A stretch of DNA of 64,000 bases from Shinella zoogloeoides (GCF_022682305.1 NZ_CP093528.1:1563501-1627500); one strand, 5' to 3'. Shown: positions 35,126 through 45,840, counted from the stretch's first letter. Made by a program: numbers and translations. Notes: generated by a model not told the origin, from the sequence alone.

Positions 35126-35372
35126 CGTGGTTTCCTCCAGCCCATTGGTTCCATAGCGCGATGCCGCCATCGCCCTCGACATGTCTTTTCTGTCGCGGCT
35201 TAGGTGTCAGATTGTTTTGTTCGTGGATCGCTCTACCATTGGATGTAATCATCCGGCTGGGTGAAAAGCAAGTGAAAATTGCTTTCGCGTAAAATGCAAC
35301 TTTGTAGCGCAAATCTGCAGGATGCGTCGCCACCAATGCAAAGGAAACGCGCAACAATGCTCATGTTGGAAA

Positions 35373-35449
35373 TGGCGACCCCTGCAGGGCTCGAACCTGC
35401 GACATTCTGCTTAGAAGGCAGATGCTCTATCCAGCTGAGCTAAGGGGCC
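35373..35449 (-). tRNA. tRNA-Arg (anticodon TCT)
   Basis: On the minus strand GGCCCCT pairs with AGGGGTC (one G-T). The anticodon loop CTTCTAA between TCTGC and GCAGA gives TCT, reading AGA. The T arm GCAGGTTCGAGCCCTGC and an encoded CCA are present. It begins nine bases after the NDUFS4-like gene and may share its transcript. Confidence 0.96.
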
Positions 35450-35458
35450 GGAGGGACC

Positions 35459-35764
35459 TTAGTGGGTCCAGGGCTGCATGCGGTTGAAGCGGAAGTTATC
35501 CGGGTAGGCGACGCGCTTGCGGGTCGATTCCTTCGGTTCGATCAGGCGGTATTCGATACCGTTGCGTTCCGCATAGGCAATCGCTTCCTCGCTCGTTTCG
35601 AAGGTCAGCTTCACCTGCTGGTACATGTCGCCCGAGCTGGTGTAGCCCATGATCGGATCGATCGTCCGCGGCTTTTCGGCATCGAACTCCAGCACCCAGA
35701 GGTGAGTCTTGGCCTTGCCGGACTGCATGGCTGTCTTGGCGGGACGATAGATCTTCGCGGTCAT
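35459..35764 (-). CDS. NDUFS4-like NADH dehydrogenase accessory subunit (ETC complex I conserved region)
   Basis: The 101-residue protein MTAKIYRPAKTAMQSGKAKT... matches the ETC complex I subunit region of mitochondrial NDUFS4, with HLWVLEFD, PIMGYTSSGDM and FETSEEAIAYAERNGIEYR. In alphaproteobacteria this is an accessory subunit of respiratory complex I, on the cytoplasmic peripheral arm. GGAGCC precedes the ATG. It lies between tRNA-Pro and tRNA-Arg, all on the minus strand and far from any nuo operon in this window. Confidence 0.93.
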   Translation of the reverse strand: MTAKIYRPAKTAMQSGKAKTHLWVLEFDAEKPRTIDPIMGYTSSGDMYQQVKLTFETSEEAIAYAERNGIEYRLIEPKESTRKRVAYPDNFRFNRMQPWTH

Positions 35765-35894
35765 CGAAGCGGCTCCAGAATTCTCGCATACGGACACGCC
35801 GTTCCGCCGGCGCGCGTTCGGGAATGCATAACCCAGATTCCGTAAAGGGGGAATGACTGGAAGGAACATTCGGCATCGAGACGCCCGCCGGACG

Positions 35895-35971
<77 letters not shown>

Positions 35972-35988
35972 TCCGTCCCGGCGATGGG

Positions 35989-36017
35989 GAGATACACGCA
36001 TCCGGCTCCCGTCGCAA
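35989..36017 (-). promoter_or_regulatory. promoter of tRNA-Pro
   Basis: On the minus strand TTGCGA (36012-36017) and TATCTC (35989-35994) are 17 bases apart. Confidence 0.55.
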
Positions 36018-36081
36018 CAGCAAATGGGTGGTTTGACACACTTGTAGAAGGAAATGCGGCAAGGCCTATCGGGGCGGCCGT

Positions 36082-37233
36082 TCAGGGGCCGGCCGCGGCC
36101 TCCTTGAGTTCGCAGGCGCCGGTGCCGATCGTCATCGTATTGCCGCGCCAGTCGATGGTTCCACCGAGCCAGGCACGCAGCCAGATAGCGGGCAGCAGGA
36201 GGTCGCGGACAATCAGCGCCGGGATCGACAGGAGCGAGAACCGCCAGCCCTTGGCGCGGGCGAGGGCGGCTTCCGGCAGGTAGATACCGATGAAGACCAG
36301 TAGAGCGGCGAGCGGCAGCGATGCGCCGGCAAGGGTGGCGGCGGCGAGGGCAAGCAGCAGGGGCGGCAGTATGCCGAGCAGGATCTCCGGCGCGAAGAAG
36401 CGGGGGAAGGTGACACGGCGAAGGCGCGACCAGCGGCATTGGCGCGACCAGATTTCCCGCCCGGTGCGCCGCCCCAGCGGCTGTTCGAAGGGGGAGGAGA
36501 CGAGGTGGACCTTGAGGCCGAGACGGTTCACCAGCTTGGTCGAGGCGGCGTCTTCGGCGATTTCCGCATTCAGGGCGTGGATGCCGCCATTCGCATCCAG
36601 CAGCGGCTTGTGCCAGAGCATGCTCTTGCCCTGCGCGAAGCCGAGGCCGAGCGCTTCGCCGGCATATTGCCAGCGCGCCTGCTGGGTATTGAGAAACATG
36701 CATTCCACCTCCGCCCAGAAACCGTCCGGCCGGGAGCCGAGCGGCGTGGAGCAGACGAGGCCGGAATCGCGGCGCCAGCCGCCCACGAGATGCTGGATAT
36801 AGTCCGCCGGCATCAGCACGTTCGAATCGGCGAGGATCACCCAGGCGTGGCGGGCCGCCTGCCAGCCCTTGACGCAGTTGTTGAGCTTCGGGTTCGCGCC
36901 GACGCGGTCGTCGCCGACGAGGATGCGCGCTTCGATGTGCGGATAGGCGGCGGCCGTCTTCTCGATCATCGCGACGATCGGATCGTTGCCGTGGGCGACG
37001 CAGAAGAGCAGCTCATAGCGCGGCCAGTCGAGGCGGAAGGCGCGAGCGAGTGTCTCGCCCGAAAAGCGCTCGACGCCGCGCACGGGGATGACGACGGAGA
37101 CCGGCGGCTTGCCGCCGAGGGCCGGCGGCGGCGCGCCGGCGGGTTTCAGCCGTTTTCCGGCGATAAGGATGCTGGCGAGATTGGTCGCAACGAGGGCGCC
37201 GGAGGCAAGGGCGAGGGCCTGGGCCATGTCCAT
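36082..37233 (-). CDS. GT21/ceramide-glucosyltransferase-like membrane glycosyltransferase
   Basis: The 383-residue protein has an N-terminal membrane helix, a GT-A fold starting PVSVVIPVRGVERFSGETL, and two or three C-terminal helices (about residues 285-350). The family motifs are seen: ILADSNVLMPADY (Asp-rich, nucleotide sugar), AEIAEDAAS, and RQCRW, the (R/Q)xxRW motif of processive and glycolipid GTs. It resembles bacterial glucosylceramide synthases and hopanoid/sphingolipid GTs. The lipid acceptor cannot be told from the sequence. Confidence 0.83.
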   Translation of the reverse strand: MDMAQALALASGALVATNLASILIAGKRLKPAGAPPPALGGKPPVSVVIPVRGVERFSGETLARAFRLDWPRYELLFCVAHGNDPIVAMIEKTAAAYPHIEARILVGDDRVGANPKLNNCVKGWQAARHAWVILADSNVLMPADYIQHLVGGWRRDSGLVCSTPLGSRPDGFWAEVECMFLNTQQARWQYAGEALGLGFAQGKSMLWHKPLLDANGGIHALNAEIAEDAASTKLVNRLGLKVHLVSSPFEQPLGRRTGREIWSRQCRWSRLRRVTFPRFFAPEILLGILPPLLLALAAATLAGASLPLAALLVFIGIYLPEAALARAKGWRFSLLSIPALIVRDLLLPAIWLRAWLGGTIDWRGNTMTIGTGACELKEAAAGP

Positions 37234-37403
37234 TCAGGCATACTCCGATGGGCGCCGGCCGTCTTGCGGCCGCTGCCGGGTGCATTCACGCGGCAAGAGA
37301 CACCATCGTCCCATGACAGGGGCATGACGGTGCGCGCCCCTCGGCCGGAATGCGCCGTCCGGATCGATGGGCCGAACAGCGCTTCCCGCGTGGTTTCAGG
37401 AGG

Positions 37404-37949
37404 TTATGACAGGAATTCGGCAGTCGTCGTGACCGTGCCGTAGCCGAATTCGAGGGCGGACATGATCGTGGCGTGGACCTGCGCTGCCGGCACGACCGAA
37501 TCGCCGAAGGCCTTGTCGCGGGTCGCGCAGGCGTCGTGCACGACGGTGAGGCCGTAGCCGAGATCGGCCGCCGCGCGCGCCGTGGCGTCGATGCACACGT
37601 CGCTCATCGCGCCGACCACCACGACGTCGCTGACGCCGTCTGCCTGAAGGGTCTCCTGCAGTGCCGTCTCACGGAAGGAGTTCGGGTAGGCCTTGACGAT
37701 GACCGTATCGCCCGTTTGCGGCGCGACGACCGGGATCGGCTGGATGCCGTCCGTGTTCGGCGCGAACAGCGGGGAGTCGGCCTCCTTCGAGATGTGGTGG
37801 ACATGCACGATGCGGTCGCCCTTCCGGCGGGCCGCCTCGACGACGCGGGCGGCATTGGCGGCGGCCGTGTCGATGCCGGTCAGCGCGAAACTGCCGGTGG
37901 CGAGATAGTCCTTCTGGAGATCGACGACGATAATGGCGCGTTTGCTCAT
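37404..37949 (-). CDS. isochorismatase-family cysteine hydrolase
   Basis: The 181-residue cytoplasmic hydrolase carries the triad of the family: Asp10 in IIVVDLQKDY, Lys near 86 in VIVKAYPNSF, and Cys near 118 in AMSDVCIDATARAA. Known members hydrolyse nicotinamide, ureas or isochorismate; the substrate here is unknown. It is divergent from a GlxA-type regulator, its probable controller, across 97 bases. Confidence 0.9.
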   Translation of the reverse strand: MSKRAIIVVDLQKDYLATGSFALTGIDTAAANAARVVEAARRKGDRIVHVHHISKEADSPLFAPNTDGIQPIPVVAPQTGDTVIVKAYPNSFRETALQETLQADGVSDVVVVGAMSDVCIDATARAAADLGYGLTVVHDACATRDKAFGDSVVPAAQVHATIMSALEFGYGTVTTTAEFLS

Positions 37950-38000
37950 GGGAAATCCTTTCCTGACGGAGTGTCATGGACATATTGCCCCGGGTCTGCC

Positions 38001-38019
38001 ATCGCTGACTATTGGCGAT
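38001..38019. promoter_or_regulatory. candidate operator between hydrolase and regulator
   Basis: ATCGC (38001-38005) and GCGAT (38015-38019) form an inverted repeat around nine bases in the 97-base divergent gap. A binding role for the AraC-type protein is inferred only. Confidence 0.35.
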
Positions 38020-38046
38020 ACCGACATAATTCAGGGTGGAAATGAC

Positions 38047-39006
38047 ATGGCTGCTTCGGTGGAGATCGGTCTGGTGATCTATCCCGGCGTGCAGATGGCC
38101 GCCGTGCTTGGCATGACCGATCTGTTCAATGCCGCGACGGAGCTTGCCGGCCGCAAGGGCAAGGCCGGTCCGAGGTTGTGCGTGAGCCACTGGCGGCTCG
38201 ATGAGGGCAAGCCGGTCCGCACCGGCGTGGGCGATGTGTCCGGCGAAGCGTCCCGGCCCTGCGTGCTCGTGCTCCCGCCGGCACTTGGCGATCCGATCCG
38301 GCGCGAGGACGCCGCGCCCTTTGCCGCATGGCTCTGCGAGTGTCATGCAAGCGGCATCCAGCTTGCCTCGATCTGTGCGGGCGCTTTCCTGCTGGGGGAG
38401 ACGGGACTTCTCGCCGGGCGGACGATCACCACCAACTGGGTGATCGCGGAAACGTTCGAACTGCGCTTCCCACAGGTGCGGGTGGATACGGACCGGCTGC
38501 TCAGCGACGACGGCGATATCGTCACGGCGGGCGGCGTCATGGCCTGGGTCGACCTCGGGCTGAAACTGATCGACCGCTTCCTCGGGCCAACGGTGATGCT
38601 GGAGATTGCACGACAGTTCGTCATCGATCCGCCGGGGCGCGAGCAGCGTTACTACAGCACCTTCTCGCCGCGCCTGCTGCATGGCGATGCGGCGATCCTG
38701 AAGGTGCAGCATTGGCTGCAGGCGACGGAGGCGCGGGAGGTGGGTATCGATGCGCTCGCCGCGCAGGCCGGACTGGAGGAGCGGACGTTCCTTCGCCGTT
38801 TCCGCAAGGCGACGGGCCTGACGACGACGGACTATTGCCAGCGGTTGCGCGTGGCGAAGGCGCAGGAGCTGTTGCAGTTCGGCGCGCGCTCCGTCGATCT
38901 CGTGGCGAACGATGTCGGCTATAACGACCCCGGCGCGTTCCGGAAGGTCTTCGCCCGCATTGTCGGGCTGACGCCGGGGGAATACCGCAAGCGCTTCCGC
39001 TCCTGA
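38047..39006 (+). CDS. GlxA-type transcriptional regulator (DJ-1/PfpI + AraC HTH)
   Basis: The 319-residue protein has a DJ-1/PfpI-like N-terminal domain (about residues 1-180) with the elbow Cys in LASICAGAFLLGE, and a C-terminal AraC DNA-binding domain (about 215-319) with two helix-turn-helix segments and GYNDPGAFRKVFARIVGLTP. The ATG at 38047 follows GGTGGAAATGAC; the upstream frame overlaps the divergent hydrolase. It likely regulates that gene. Members of this group sense nitrogenous small molecules. Confidence 0.9.
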   Translation: MAASVEIGLVIYPGVQMAAVLGMTDLFNAATELAGRKGKAGPRLCVSHWRLDEGKPVRTGVGDVSGEASRPCVLVLPPALGDPIRREDAAPFAAWLCECHASGIQLASICAGAFLLGETGLLAGRTITTNWVIAETFELRFPQVRVDTDRLLSDDGDIVTAGGVMAWVDLGLKLIDRFLGPTVMLEIARQFVIDPPGREQRYYSTFSPRLLHGDAAILKVQHWLQATEAREVGIDALAAQAGLEERTFLRRFRKATGLTTTDYCQRLRVAKAQELLQFGARSVDLVANDVGYNDPGAFRKVFARIVGLTPGEYRKRFRS

Positions 39007-39011
39007 CGAGC

Positions 39012-40415
39012 CTATTCCGGCCGCTGGCGATTGCGCACAACCGTCACGGTACATGGCGCATGGGCCGCGATCTCGCCGGAGACGCTGCCGAGCATGGAGC
39101 GCATCGTCGATTCGGCGCGCGCGCCGAGGACGATGTGATCGACATAGTTTTCCCTGGCATATTCGAGGATGGCATCGGCCGGCGAGACGGCCTCCAGCAC
39201 ATGGAAGGTGATGCCGCCGCCGGGTGTCGGAAGGTCCGTCGACCAGTTGCGCAGTTGCACGAGGCGCAGGACGTGCTTGTTGCGGCCCTCCTCGTCCAGC
39301 GAGGTGTCGATGGCGATGCGGTTGATCTTCAGGACATTGATGCAGGCGATGCGGGCGTCCGGCGTGTTCTCGATGATGCGGGCGACGGTTTTGCGCTTGG
39401 CGTCATCGAGGTCCGGTGCGTTGCCGGCAAGGTCTATCGCCACGGCGACGATGGGCGCGTTGGCGAGCTGCGCTTCCGCGGTCTGCGGTTTCACGGTTTC
39501 GATGGGCACCGGATTGAACCGGCGGCGCAGCACCGTGCCGAGCGGGTCGCGTTTCATCTTGTCCGCGCGCGCCGTCAGCTTGACGGCGGAAAGGTCCTGC
39601 AGGTCGAGGGCGAGCTGGGCGGCGCTCGGATAGCGCCAGGCCGGGTTCACCTCCAGGCAATGCAGGATGATCTCCTGCAAGGCCGGCGGGATGGCGGCAT
39701 TGCGGGCGCGGGGCGGCAGCGGATCGCGCCAGAGCCGGCGTTTCAGGCCCTTCAGGCGCTGCGGATCGCCGAAGGGGCGCTCGCCGGTGGCGAAGAAATA
39801 GAGCATGACGCCGAGCGCGAAGAGATCGCTGCGGAAATCGCTGCGCGTGCCGAGCACCTGTTCGGGCGCCATATAGGGCGCGGTGCCGTAGGGCAGGCGG
39901 AACTGTTCGTCCATCAGGTCCGGCAAGTGGATGTGGCGTGCAAGGCCATAGTCGATCAGCACCGCCTCGCCGGTCTCGCGGAACATGACGTTGGAGGGCT
40001 TCAGGTCGAGATGCACGACATGCTGGCGGTGCAGCGAATCGAGCGCCACCGCCACCTTCGCGCCGATGGCGGCGACCTCTTCCGGCGGCAACGGCAGGCG
40101 CTCCAGCAGCGGATAGAGCGAGCCGCCGGGCAGGCGCTCCATGACGATATAGGGCAGCATCGCAAAGTCGCCGTTGGCGATAAAGCGCGGCACATGCGGG
40201 CCGGAAAGGCGCGGCAGGATCATCTGCTCCATCTCGAAGCCGACGATGGCCGCCGGGTCGTCGCCTTCGCCGATCACCGGCACCTTCATCAGGATCGGGA
40301 TGTCGATATCCGGCCGGCTGACCTTCCAGATCCGCGCCATGCCGCCGTTATGGGCGATATCCTCGATGACGAAGCCATCGATCTCGTCGCCGGGTTTCAA
40401 GCGTGCTTTCACCAT
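39012..40415 (-). CDS. serine/threonine protein kinase fused to a universal stress protein domain
   Basis: The 467 residues comprise a eukaryotic-like kinase and a Usp domain. Kinase features are a loop HNGGMA near 22-27, Lys44 (ILMKVPV), the catalytic loop HLDLKPSN with Asp137 and Asn142, and the DFG equivalent DYG at 155-157. The C-terminal part (about 320-467) has ANAPIVAVAIDL and GARAESTMRSMLGSVSGEIA, the nucleotide-binding region of Usp proteins. No membrane segment is seen. It begins directly after the phosphoesterase stop codon, so the two are an operon. It converges with the regulator gene. Confidence 0.9.
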   Translation of the reverse strand: MVKARLKPGDEIDGFVIEDIAHNGGMARIWKVSRPDIDIPILMKVPVIGEGDDPAAIVGFEMEQMILPRLSGPHVPRFIANGDFAMLPYIVMERLPGGSLYPLLERLPLPPEEVAAIGAKVAVALDSLHRQHVVHLDLKPSNVMFRETGEAVLIDYGLARHIHLPDLMDEQFRLPYGTAPYMAPEQVLGTRSDFRSDLFALGVMLYFFATGERPFGDPQRLKGLKRRLWRDPLPPRARNAAIPPALQEIILHCLEVNPAWRYPSAAQLALDLQDLSAVKLTARADKMKRDPLGTVLRRRFNPVPIETVKPQTAEAQLANAPIVAVAIDLAGNAPDLDDAKRKTVARIIENTPDARIACINVLKINRIAIDTSLDEEGRNKHVLRLVQLRNWSTDLPTPGGGITFHVLEAVSPADAILEYARENYVDHIVLGARAESTMRSMLGSVSGEIAAHAPCTVTVVRNRQRPE

Positions 40416-41156
40416 CTAGCGTCCCCGGAACAGGCGGTCGGCGAGCGAGGCCGGCAGGCCCGCCGCGTGAATCTTGCCGGCGGCCTTCCCCACGTCGTAG
40501 GCGGCGCGCAGGAAGCGCAGCGTCGCGCTTGCCGTATCGTAGAGCGCGAAGGCGGCGGCTGGGTTGCCGTCGCGCGGCTGGCCGACGGCGCCCATGACGG
40601 CGAGCCACCGGCGCTGCGGCAGAAGCGGCACCGGCGTTGCGGCGACGGGACAGAAATACGTGACCTTGCCGCCCGGCGCGGTGCAGTAGAGCGCCGGCTT
40701 GTGCACATGGCCGCAGAAGCTGACGGGTGCCGTGCAGGCGGCAAGGTGTTGCCCGGCGTCGCCCGTATCAAGCACATAGTTCCAGTCGGCCGGTGCGCTG
40801 GCATCGGCGTGGACGAAGAGACAATCGCCTTCGCGGGCGGTGAAGGGCAACGCGGCCAGGAAGGCGCGCGTGCGTCCGCCGAGCTGCCGGCGCGTCCATT
40901 CGAGAGCGAGCGTCGCCGTCGGGTTCATCGAGACGGAAGGATTGCCGACGGCATCGTCGTGGTTGCCGCGCAAAACGATCGCGCCCGTTTCGGCAAGCGC
41001 CATCGCCCGCTCGGCGCACCATTCCGGGTCCGCGCCGTAGCCGACGATATCGCCGAGCAGCACGAAGCGTTCGGCGCCCGCGTCCTCGGCGGCCGCCAGC
41101 ACGGCCTCGAAGGCCTCGCGGTTGGCGTGGATATCGGAGAGGATGGCGAGCAGCAT
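40416..41156 (-). CDS. calcineurin-like metallophosphoesterase
   Basis: The 246-residue protein has all the metal-binding motifs: LSDIHANREA (Asp8, His10), LLGDIVGYG, LRGNHDDAV, FVHADAS and FCGHVHKP. It belongs to the YfcE/MJ0936-like phosphodiesterase or protein-phosphatase-like group. Its stop abuts the start of the kinase-Usp gene without a gap, which suggests that phosphatase and kinase work on related targets. Confidence 0.9.
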   Translation of the reverse strand: MLLAILSDIHANREAFEAVLAAAEDAGAERFVLLGDIVGYGADPEWCAERAMALAETGAIVLRGNHDDAVGNPSVSMNPTATLALEWTRRQLGGRTRAFLAALPFTAREGDCLFVHADASAPADWNYVLDTGDAGQHLAACTAPVSFCGHVHKPALYCTAPGGKVTYFCPVAATPVPLLPQRRWLAVMGAVGQPRDGNPAAAFALYDTASATLRFLRAAYDVGKAAGKIHAAGLPASLADRLFRGR

Positions 41157-41253
41157 GGCGATCCGATCTGTAGTCGTCGTAGACCATAGCGTGCCTTGCC
41201 CGCCGCAGCCATTCGACGGAAGGGGAATATCGCGGTGCGTGACTGGCGGTTCG

Positions 41254-42567
41254 TCAAGTTTTACCGCGTGTCAGGGCGAAGAGGTCGGCATCCGCATCGC
41301 CGTGGCCGGCAATGTCCGCGGAGACGATCTCGGCGGCGATCTGGCTGAAGGTGATGCCGTTTCCGCCGAATCCCATCACCGCGAAGACATTCTCGTGGCC
41401 CGGAACGCGGCCGATCAGCGGAAGGCCGGTGCGTGTCGTCCCGAAGGGCGCGGCCCAGATATGGTCCGGCTCCGGAAGGGAGATATCGAGCAGCGCTTCC
41501 AGTTTCCTGCGAATGGTCCTCGTCTTGCTTTTCAGCTTGCGCGGCGAGGCATAGGCATCCTCGCTTTCCTCGTCCTCGCCGCCGGCGATCAGCCGGCCGT
41601 CGCGGGTGCGGCGGAAATAGAGATAGGGATCGGCGCCTTCCCAGACGATGCAGTCGCCCAGCCAGTCCGGCAACTTCGTGGCCGGTGGGGTGGCAAGCGC
41701 CCAGGTCGAGACGATGGCATGGTCTTTGTTCGCCACCGCCTCCAGAAACTCATAGCCGGAGCAGAAGACAACGTGGCGGGCGGAAAGCAGAGCGCCCGTG
41801 GCGGTTGCAAGGAAAACACCCTGCGGCGTCGAGCGCATGTCGGTGATTTCGAGTGGACTTGCGATCTCCACGCCTTGCCCCGCCGATGCCCGCAGGATGC
41901 CGGCCGCCATCTGCGCGGGATTGCCGGAGGCCGATATATCGCTGAGGATTGCGGCGGTGCGGTCGATGGAGAAGGTGCTGGAAAGATCGGCGGCGGCGAG
42001 GAAATCCGCTGCGATGCCGGCGGCATGACGGGCCTCGACTTCCGTGTGCAGCGCCCGCCGGCCATAGGCATCACCGGCAAGAAACAGCGTCTTCTTGCGC
42101 TCGAAGCCGCAGGAGATGCCGGTATCCGACACGATATGCGTCAATTGCTCGACGGCGCGGGCAGAGCGCCGCCACGCGCGCCGGGCCTTCTCCTCACCGA
42201 TCATGCCGGCAAGCCTGTGGAGCGGAATATCGATCTCGTGCTGGATCATCGCGGTGCTGGCAAGCGTGCTGCCCCGCACGGGTTCGCGCCGATCGACGAC
42301 GAGAATGGAACGCCTGCCGTCCGCCAGAGCATGCGCCATCAGTGCCCCGGATATGCCGGCGCCGACGACGATGACGTCGTAATCGGCGCGTGACGGCCTT
42401 GATCGTGTTTTGAGGGAGATGCGCGGCGAATCCGCCCAAACGGGACGGGACTGGTGCAGATCGCGTTGCCGGGTGATATCGCGGGACCGGGAAATGTGCA
42501 GCCTCCATGGTTGAAGGTCGTTCGAAATGGCGGGCGGGCGGAAAAGTTCCCGCCATGTTTCAAGCAC
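41254..42567 (-). CDS. FAD-dependent oxidoreductase (DAO family), start uncertain
   Basis: The protein contains the dinucleotide-binding motif DYDVIVVGAGISGALMAHAL, VDRREPVRGSTLASTAM, and a C-terminal GTTRTGLPLIGRVPGHENVF typical of D-amino-acid-oxidase-like enzymes. There is no in-frame ATG or TTG close upstream of the FAD motif. The nearest start is GTG at 42567, giving 437 residues with an N-terminal extension of about 45 residues and no ribosome-binding site. A frameshift or an unusual start are other explanations. It is divergent from the VOC gene. Confidence 0.8.
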   Translation of the reverse strand: MLETWRELFRPPAISNDLQPWRLHISRSRDITRQRDLHQSRPVWADSPRISLKTRSRPSRADYDVIVVGAGISGALMAHALADGRRSILVVDRREPVRGSTLASTAMIQHEIDIPLHRLAGMIGEEKARRAWRRSARAVEQLTHIVSDTGISCGFERKKTLFLAGDAYGRRALHTEVEARHAAGIAADFLAAADLSSTFSIDRTAAILSDISASGNPAQMAAGILRASAGQGVEIASPLEITDMRSTPQGVFLATATGALLSARHVVFCSGYEFLEAVANKDHAIVSTWALATPPATKLPDWLGDCIVWEGADPYLYFRRTRDGRLIAGGEDEESEDAYASPRKLKSKTRTIRRKLEALLDISLPEPDHIWAAPFGTTRTGLPLIGRVPGHENVFAVMGFGGNGITFSQIAAEIVSADIAGHGDADADLFALTRGKT

Positions 42568-42639
42568 GGTACTGGCGCTTGCATTGCGCGGCGAAAGCAG
42601 GCAAAGCAAGCGCGCCTGAAACACGACAGGATTTTGCCC

Positions 42640-43533
42640 ATGACCGTGAGTTCGAGAACGCCCCGCCCGATCGACCATCTGGTGCTGCCGGTATCCGAAC
42701 TTGCCCTTGCCCGCGACCGGCTGACGGCGCTTGGCTTCACCGTCGCGAAGGATGCCCGCCATCCGTTCGGCACGGAGAACTGTTGCGTCTTCCTTGCCGA
42801 CGGCAGCTACCTCGAACCGCTCGGCATCGCCAATCGCGAGGAATGCGAGGCGGCGGCGCGCGAGGGTAACGCCTTCGTCGCGCGTGACCAGGCCTTCCGT
42901 TTCCGTCGCGGCCTCGATGGCTTTTCCGGTATCGCCATGGCGACCGGCGATGCCTTCGAGGATGATCGGCGCTACGCGGCGGCCGGCCTTTCCGGCGGCG
43001 AGGTTCTGGAATTTTCCCGCGATATGCTGCTGCCTGATGGAACGAAGGCGACCGGCAGCTTCCGCCTTGCCTTCGCCGCCGACCTGCGCAGCCCGGATTT
43101 CTTCTTCTTTGCGTCCCAGCGCGTCGTGGCGTTGCCCTCCGACCGCAAGGCGCTGGAGGCGCACGAGAACGGCGTCGTCGCCCTTGCCGAAGTCGTGCTG
43201 TCGGAACAGAACCCGACCGACTTCCAGTATCTGGTGCAGGAAGCCGCCGACGAGCGCGAGGTCGAGGCGCTGTCCTTCGGCATGACTGTCGAGACGCCGC
43301 GCGGTCGTATCACTGTGCTGAACGACGCCGGCCTCGAAGGCTTCTACGGCATTGCGCCGGTCGCCGGCGCGGATCGCGGCCTCAAGGGGCAGGCGGTCGT
43401 CTTCAAGGTTTCCAGCCTGTCCGATTGTCGCCGCCTGCTGACGGAGCGCGGCGTCGCCTTCCGGGAACGGGATAACCGTCTTCTGGTGCCGCCGGCGCCG
43501 GGGCAGGGCGTCCTCTTCGTCTTTGGAGAATGA
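42640..43533 (+). CDS. glyoxalase-like (VOC, PF13468-type) protein
   Basis: The 297-residue protein begins [20 protein letters not shown] and has two VOC-type halves: [20 protein letters not shown] near residue 11, and a second repeat from about 160. [20 protein letters not shown] is typical of the glyoxalase-like domain described in PF13468. The substrate is unknown. It ends one base before kdsA and so may be co-transcribed with it. Confidence 0.83.
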   Translation: MTVSSRTPRPIDHLVLPVSELALARDRLTALGFTVAKDARHPFGTENCCVFLADGSYLEPLGIANREECEAAAREGNAFVARDQAFRFRRGLDGFSGIAMATGDAFEDDRRYAAAGLSGGEVLEFSRDMLLPDGTKATGSFRLAFAADLRSPDFFFFASQRVVALPSDRKALEAHENGVVALAEVVLSEQNPTDFQYLVQEAADEREVEALSFGMTVETPRGRITVLNDAGLEGFYGIAPVAGADRGLKGQAVVFKVSSLSDCRRLLTERGVAFRERDNRLLVPPAPGQGVLFVFGE

Positions 43534-43534
43534 G

Positions 43535-44374
43535 ATGAATACCAATTCCACCGTTATTGTCGGCGAAGGCGCCAGGAAGGTCACCTTCGCGCAAGACAAA
43601 CGCTTCTCGCTGATCGCCGGCCCCTGCCAGATGGAGAGCCGCGACCATGCCTACATGATCGCCGGCACGCTCGCTGAACTCTGCGGAAAGCTCGGCATCG
43701 GCCTCGTCTACAAGTCCTCCTTCGACAAGGCGAACCGCACCTCGCTGTCCGGCAAGCGCGGCATTGGGCTTGAAAAGGCGATGGAAATCTTCGCCGATCT
43801 CAAGAAGGATTTCGGTTTTCCGGTGCTGACCGACATTCACACGGAAGAGCAGTGCGGCCTCGTTGCCGGCACGGTCGATATCCTGCAGATCCCGGCCTTC
43901 CTGTCGCGCCAGACGGACCTACTCGTCGCCGCGGCGAAGACCGGCCGCACGATCAACGTCAAGAAGGGCCAGTTCCTCGCGCCCTGGGACATGAAGAACG
44001 TGCTCGCCAAGTTCACCGAGAGCGGCAATCCCAACGTGCTGCTCTGCGAGCGCGGCGCATCCTTCGGCTACAACACGCTGGTCTCCGACATGCGTTCGCT
44101 GCCGATCATGGCCTCGCTCGGTGCGCCGGTCGTGTTCGACGCGACCCATTCGGTGCAGCAGCCGGGCGGGCAGGGCGGCTCCTCCGGCGGGCAGCGCGAA
44201 TTCGTCGAGACGCTGGCCCGGGCGGCGGTCGCCGTCGGTGTCGCCGGCCTCTTCGTCGAAACGCACGAAGACCCGGATCATGCGCCTTCCGACGGGCCGA
44301 ACATGGTCCACCTCAAGGACGTGCCGAGGCTTCTCGAAAAGCTGCTCGCCTTCGACGCAATCGCCAAGGCCTGA
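43535..44374 (+). CDS. kdsA: 3-deoxy-8-phosphooctulonate synthase (class II, metal-dependent type)
   Basis: KdsA condenses phosphoenolpyruvate with arabinose 5-phosphate on the route to KDO in lipopolysaccharide. The 279 residues contain [39 protein letters not shown] and [14 protein letters not shown]. Cys31 occupies the position held by Asn in the metal-free E. coli enzyme, which predicts a metal-dependent enzyme. GGAG precedes the ATG at 43535; a TTG four codons earlier is less likely. Confidence 0.96.
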   Translation: MNTNSTVIVGEGARKVTFAQDKRFSLIAGPCQMESRDHAYMIAGTLAELCGKLGIGLVYKSSFDKANRTSLSGKRGIGLEKAMEIFADLKKDFGFPVLTDIHTEEQCGLVAGTVDILQIPAFLSRQTDLLVAAAKTGRTINVKKGQFLAPWDMKNVLAKFTESGNPNVLLCERGASFGYNTLVSDMRSLPIMASLGAPVVFDATHSVQQPGGQGGSSGGQREFVETLARAAVAVGVAGLFVETHEDPDHAPSDGPNMVHLKDVPRLLEKLLAFDAIAKA

Positions 44375-44380
44375 CACTTC

Positions 44381-44416
44381 AAACGGATGACACGGAGACG
44401 TGCCATCCGTTTTTTC
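44381..44416 (+). terminator. intrinsic terminator after kdsA
   Basis: AAACGGATG-CACG pairs with CGTG-CATCCGTTT, with a one-base mismatch between the two blocks, and runs into TTTTTTC. Confidence 0.85.
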
Positions 44417-44438
44417 TGGCGCCGACGCGCCATTGTAA

Positions 44439-45779
<1,341 letters not shown>

Positions 45780-45808
45780 TTGGAGAAACAGTTTCTCCGA
45801 AACGACGA

Positions 45809-45838
45809 AACCCGCATCTGACGATGCGGGTTTTGTTT
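45809..45838 (+). terminator. intrinsic terminator after eno
   Basis: AACCCGCATC and GATGCGGGTT form a stem around TGAC, followed by TTGTTTTTT. A second small hairpin (GGAGAAAC/GTTTCTCC) lies at 45782-45798. Confidence 0.9.
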
Positions 45839-45840
45839 TT

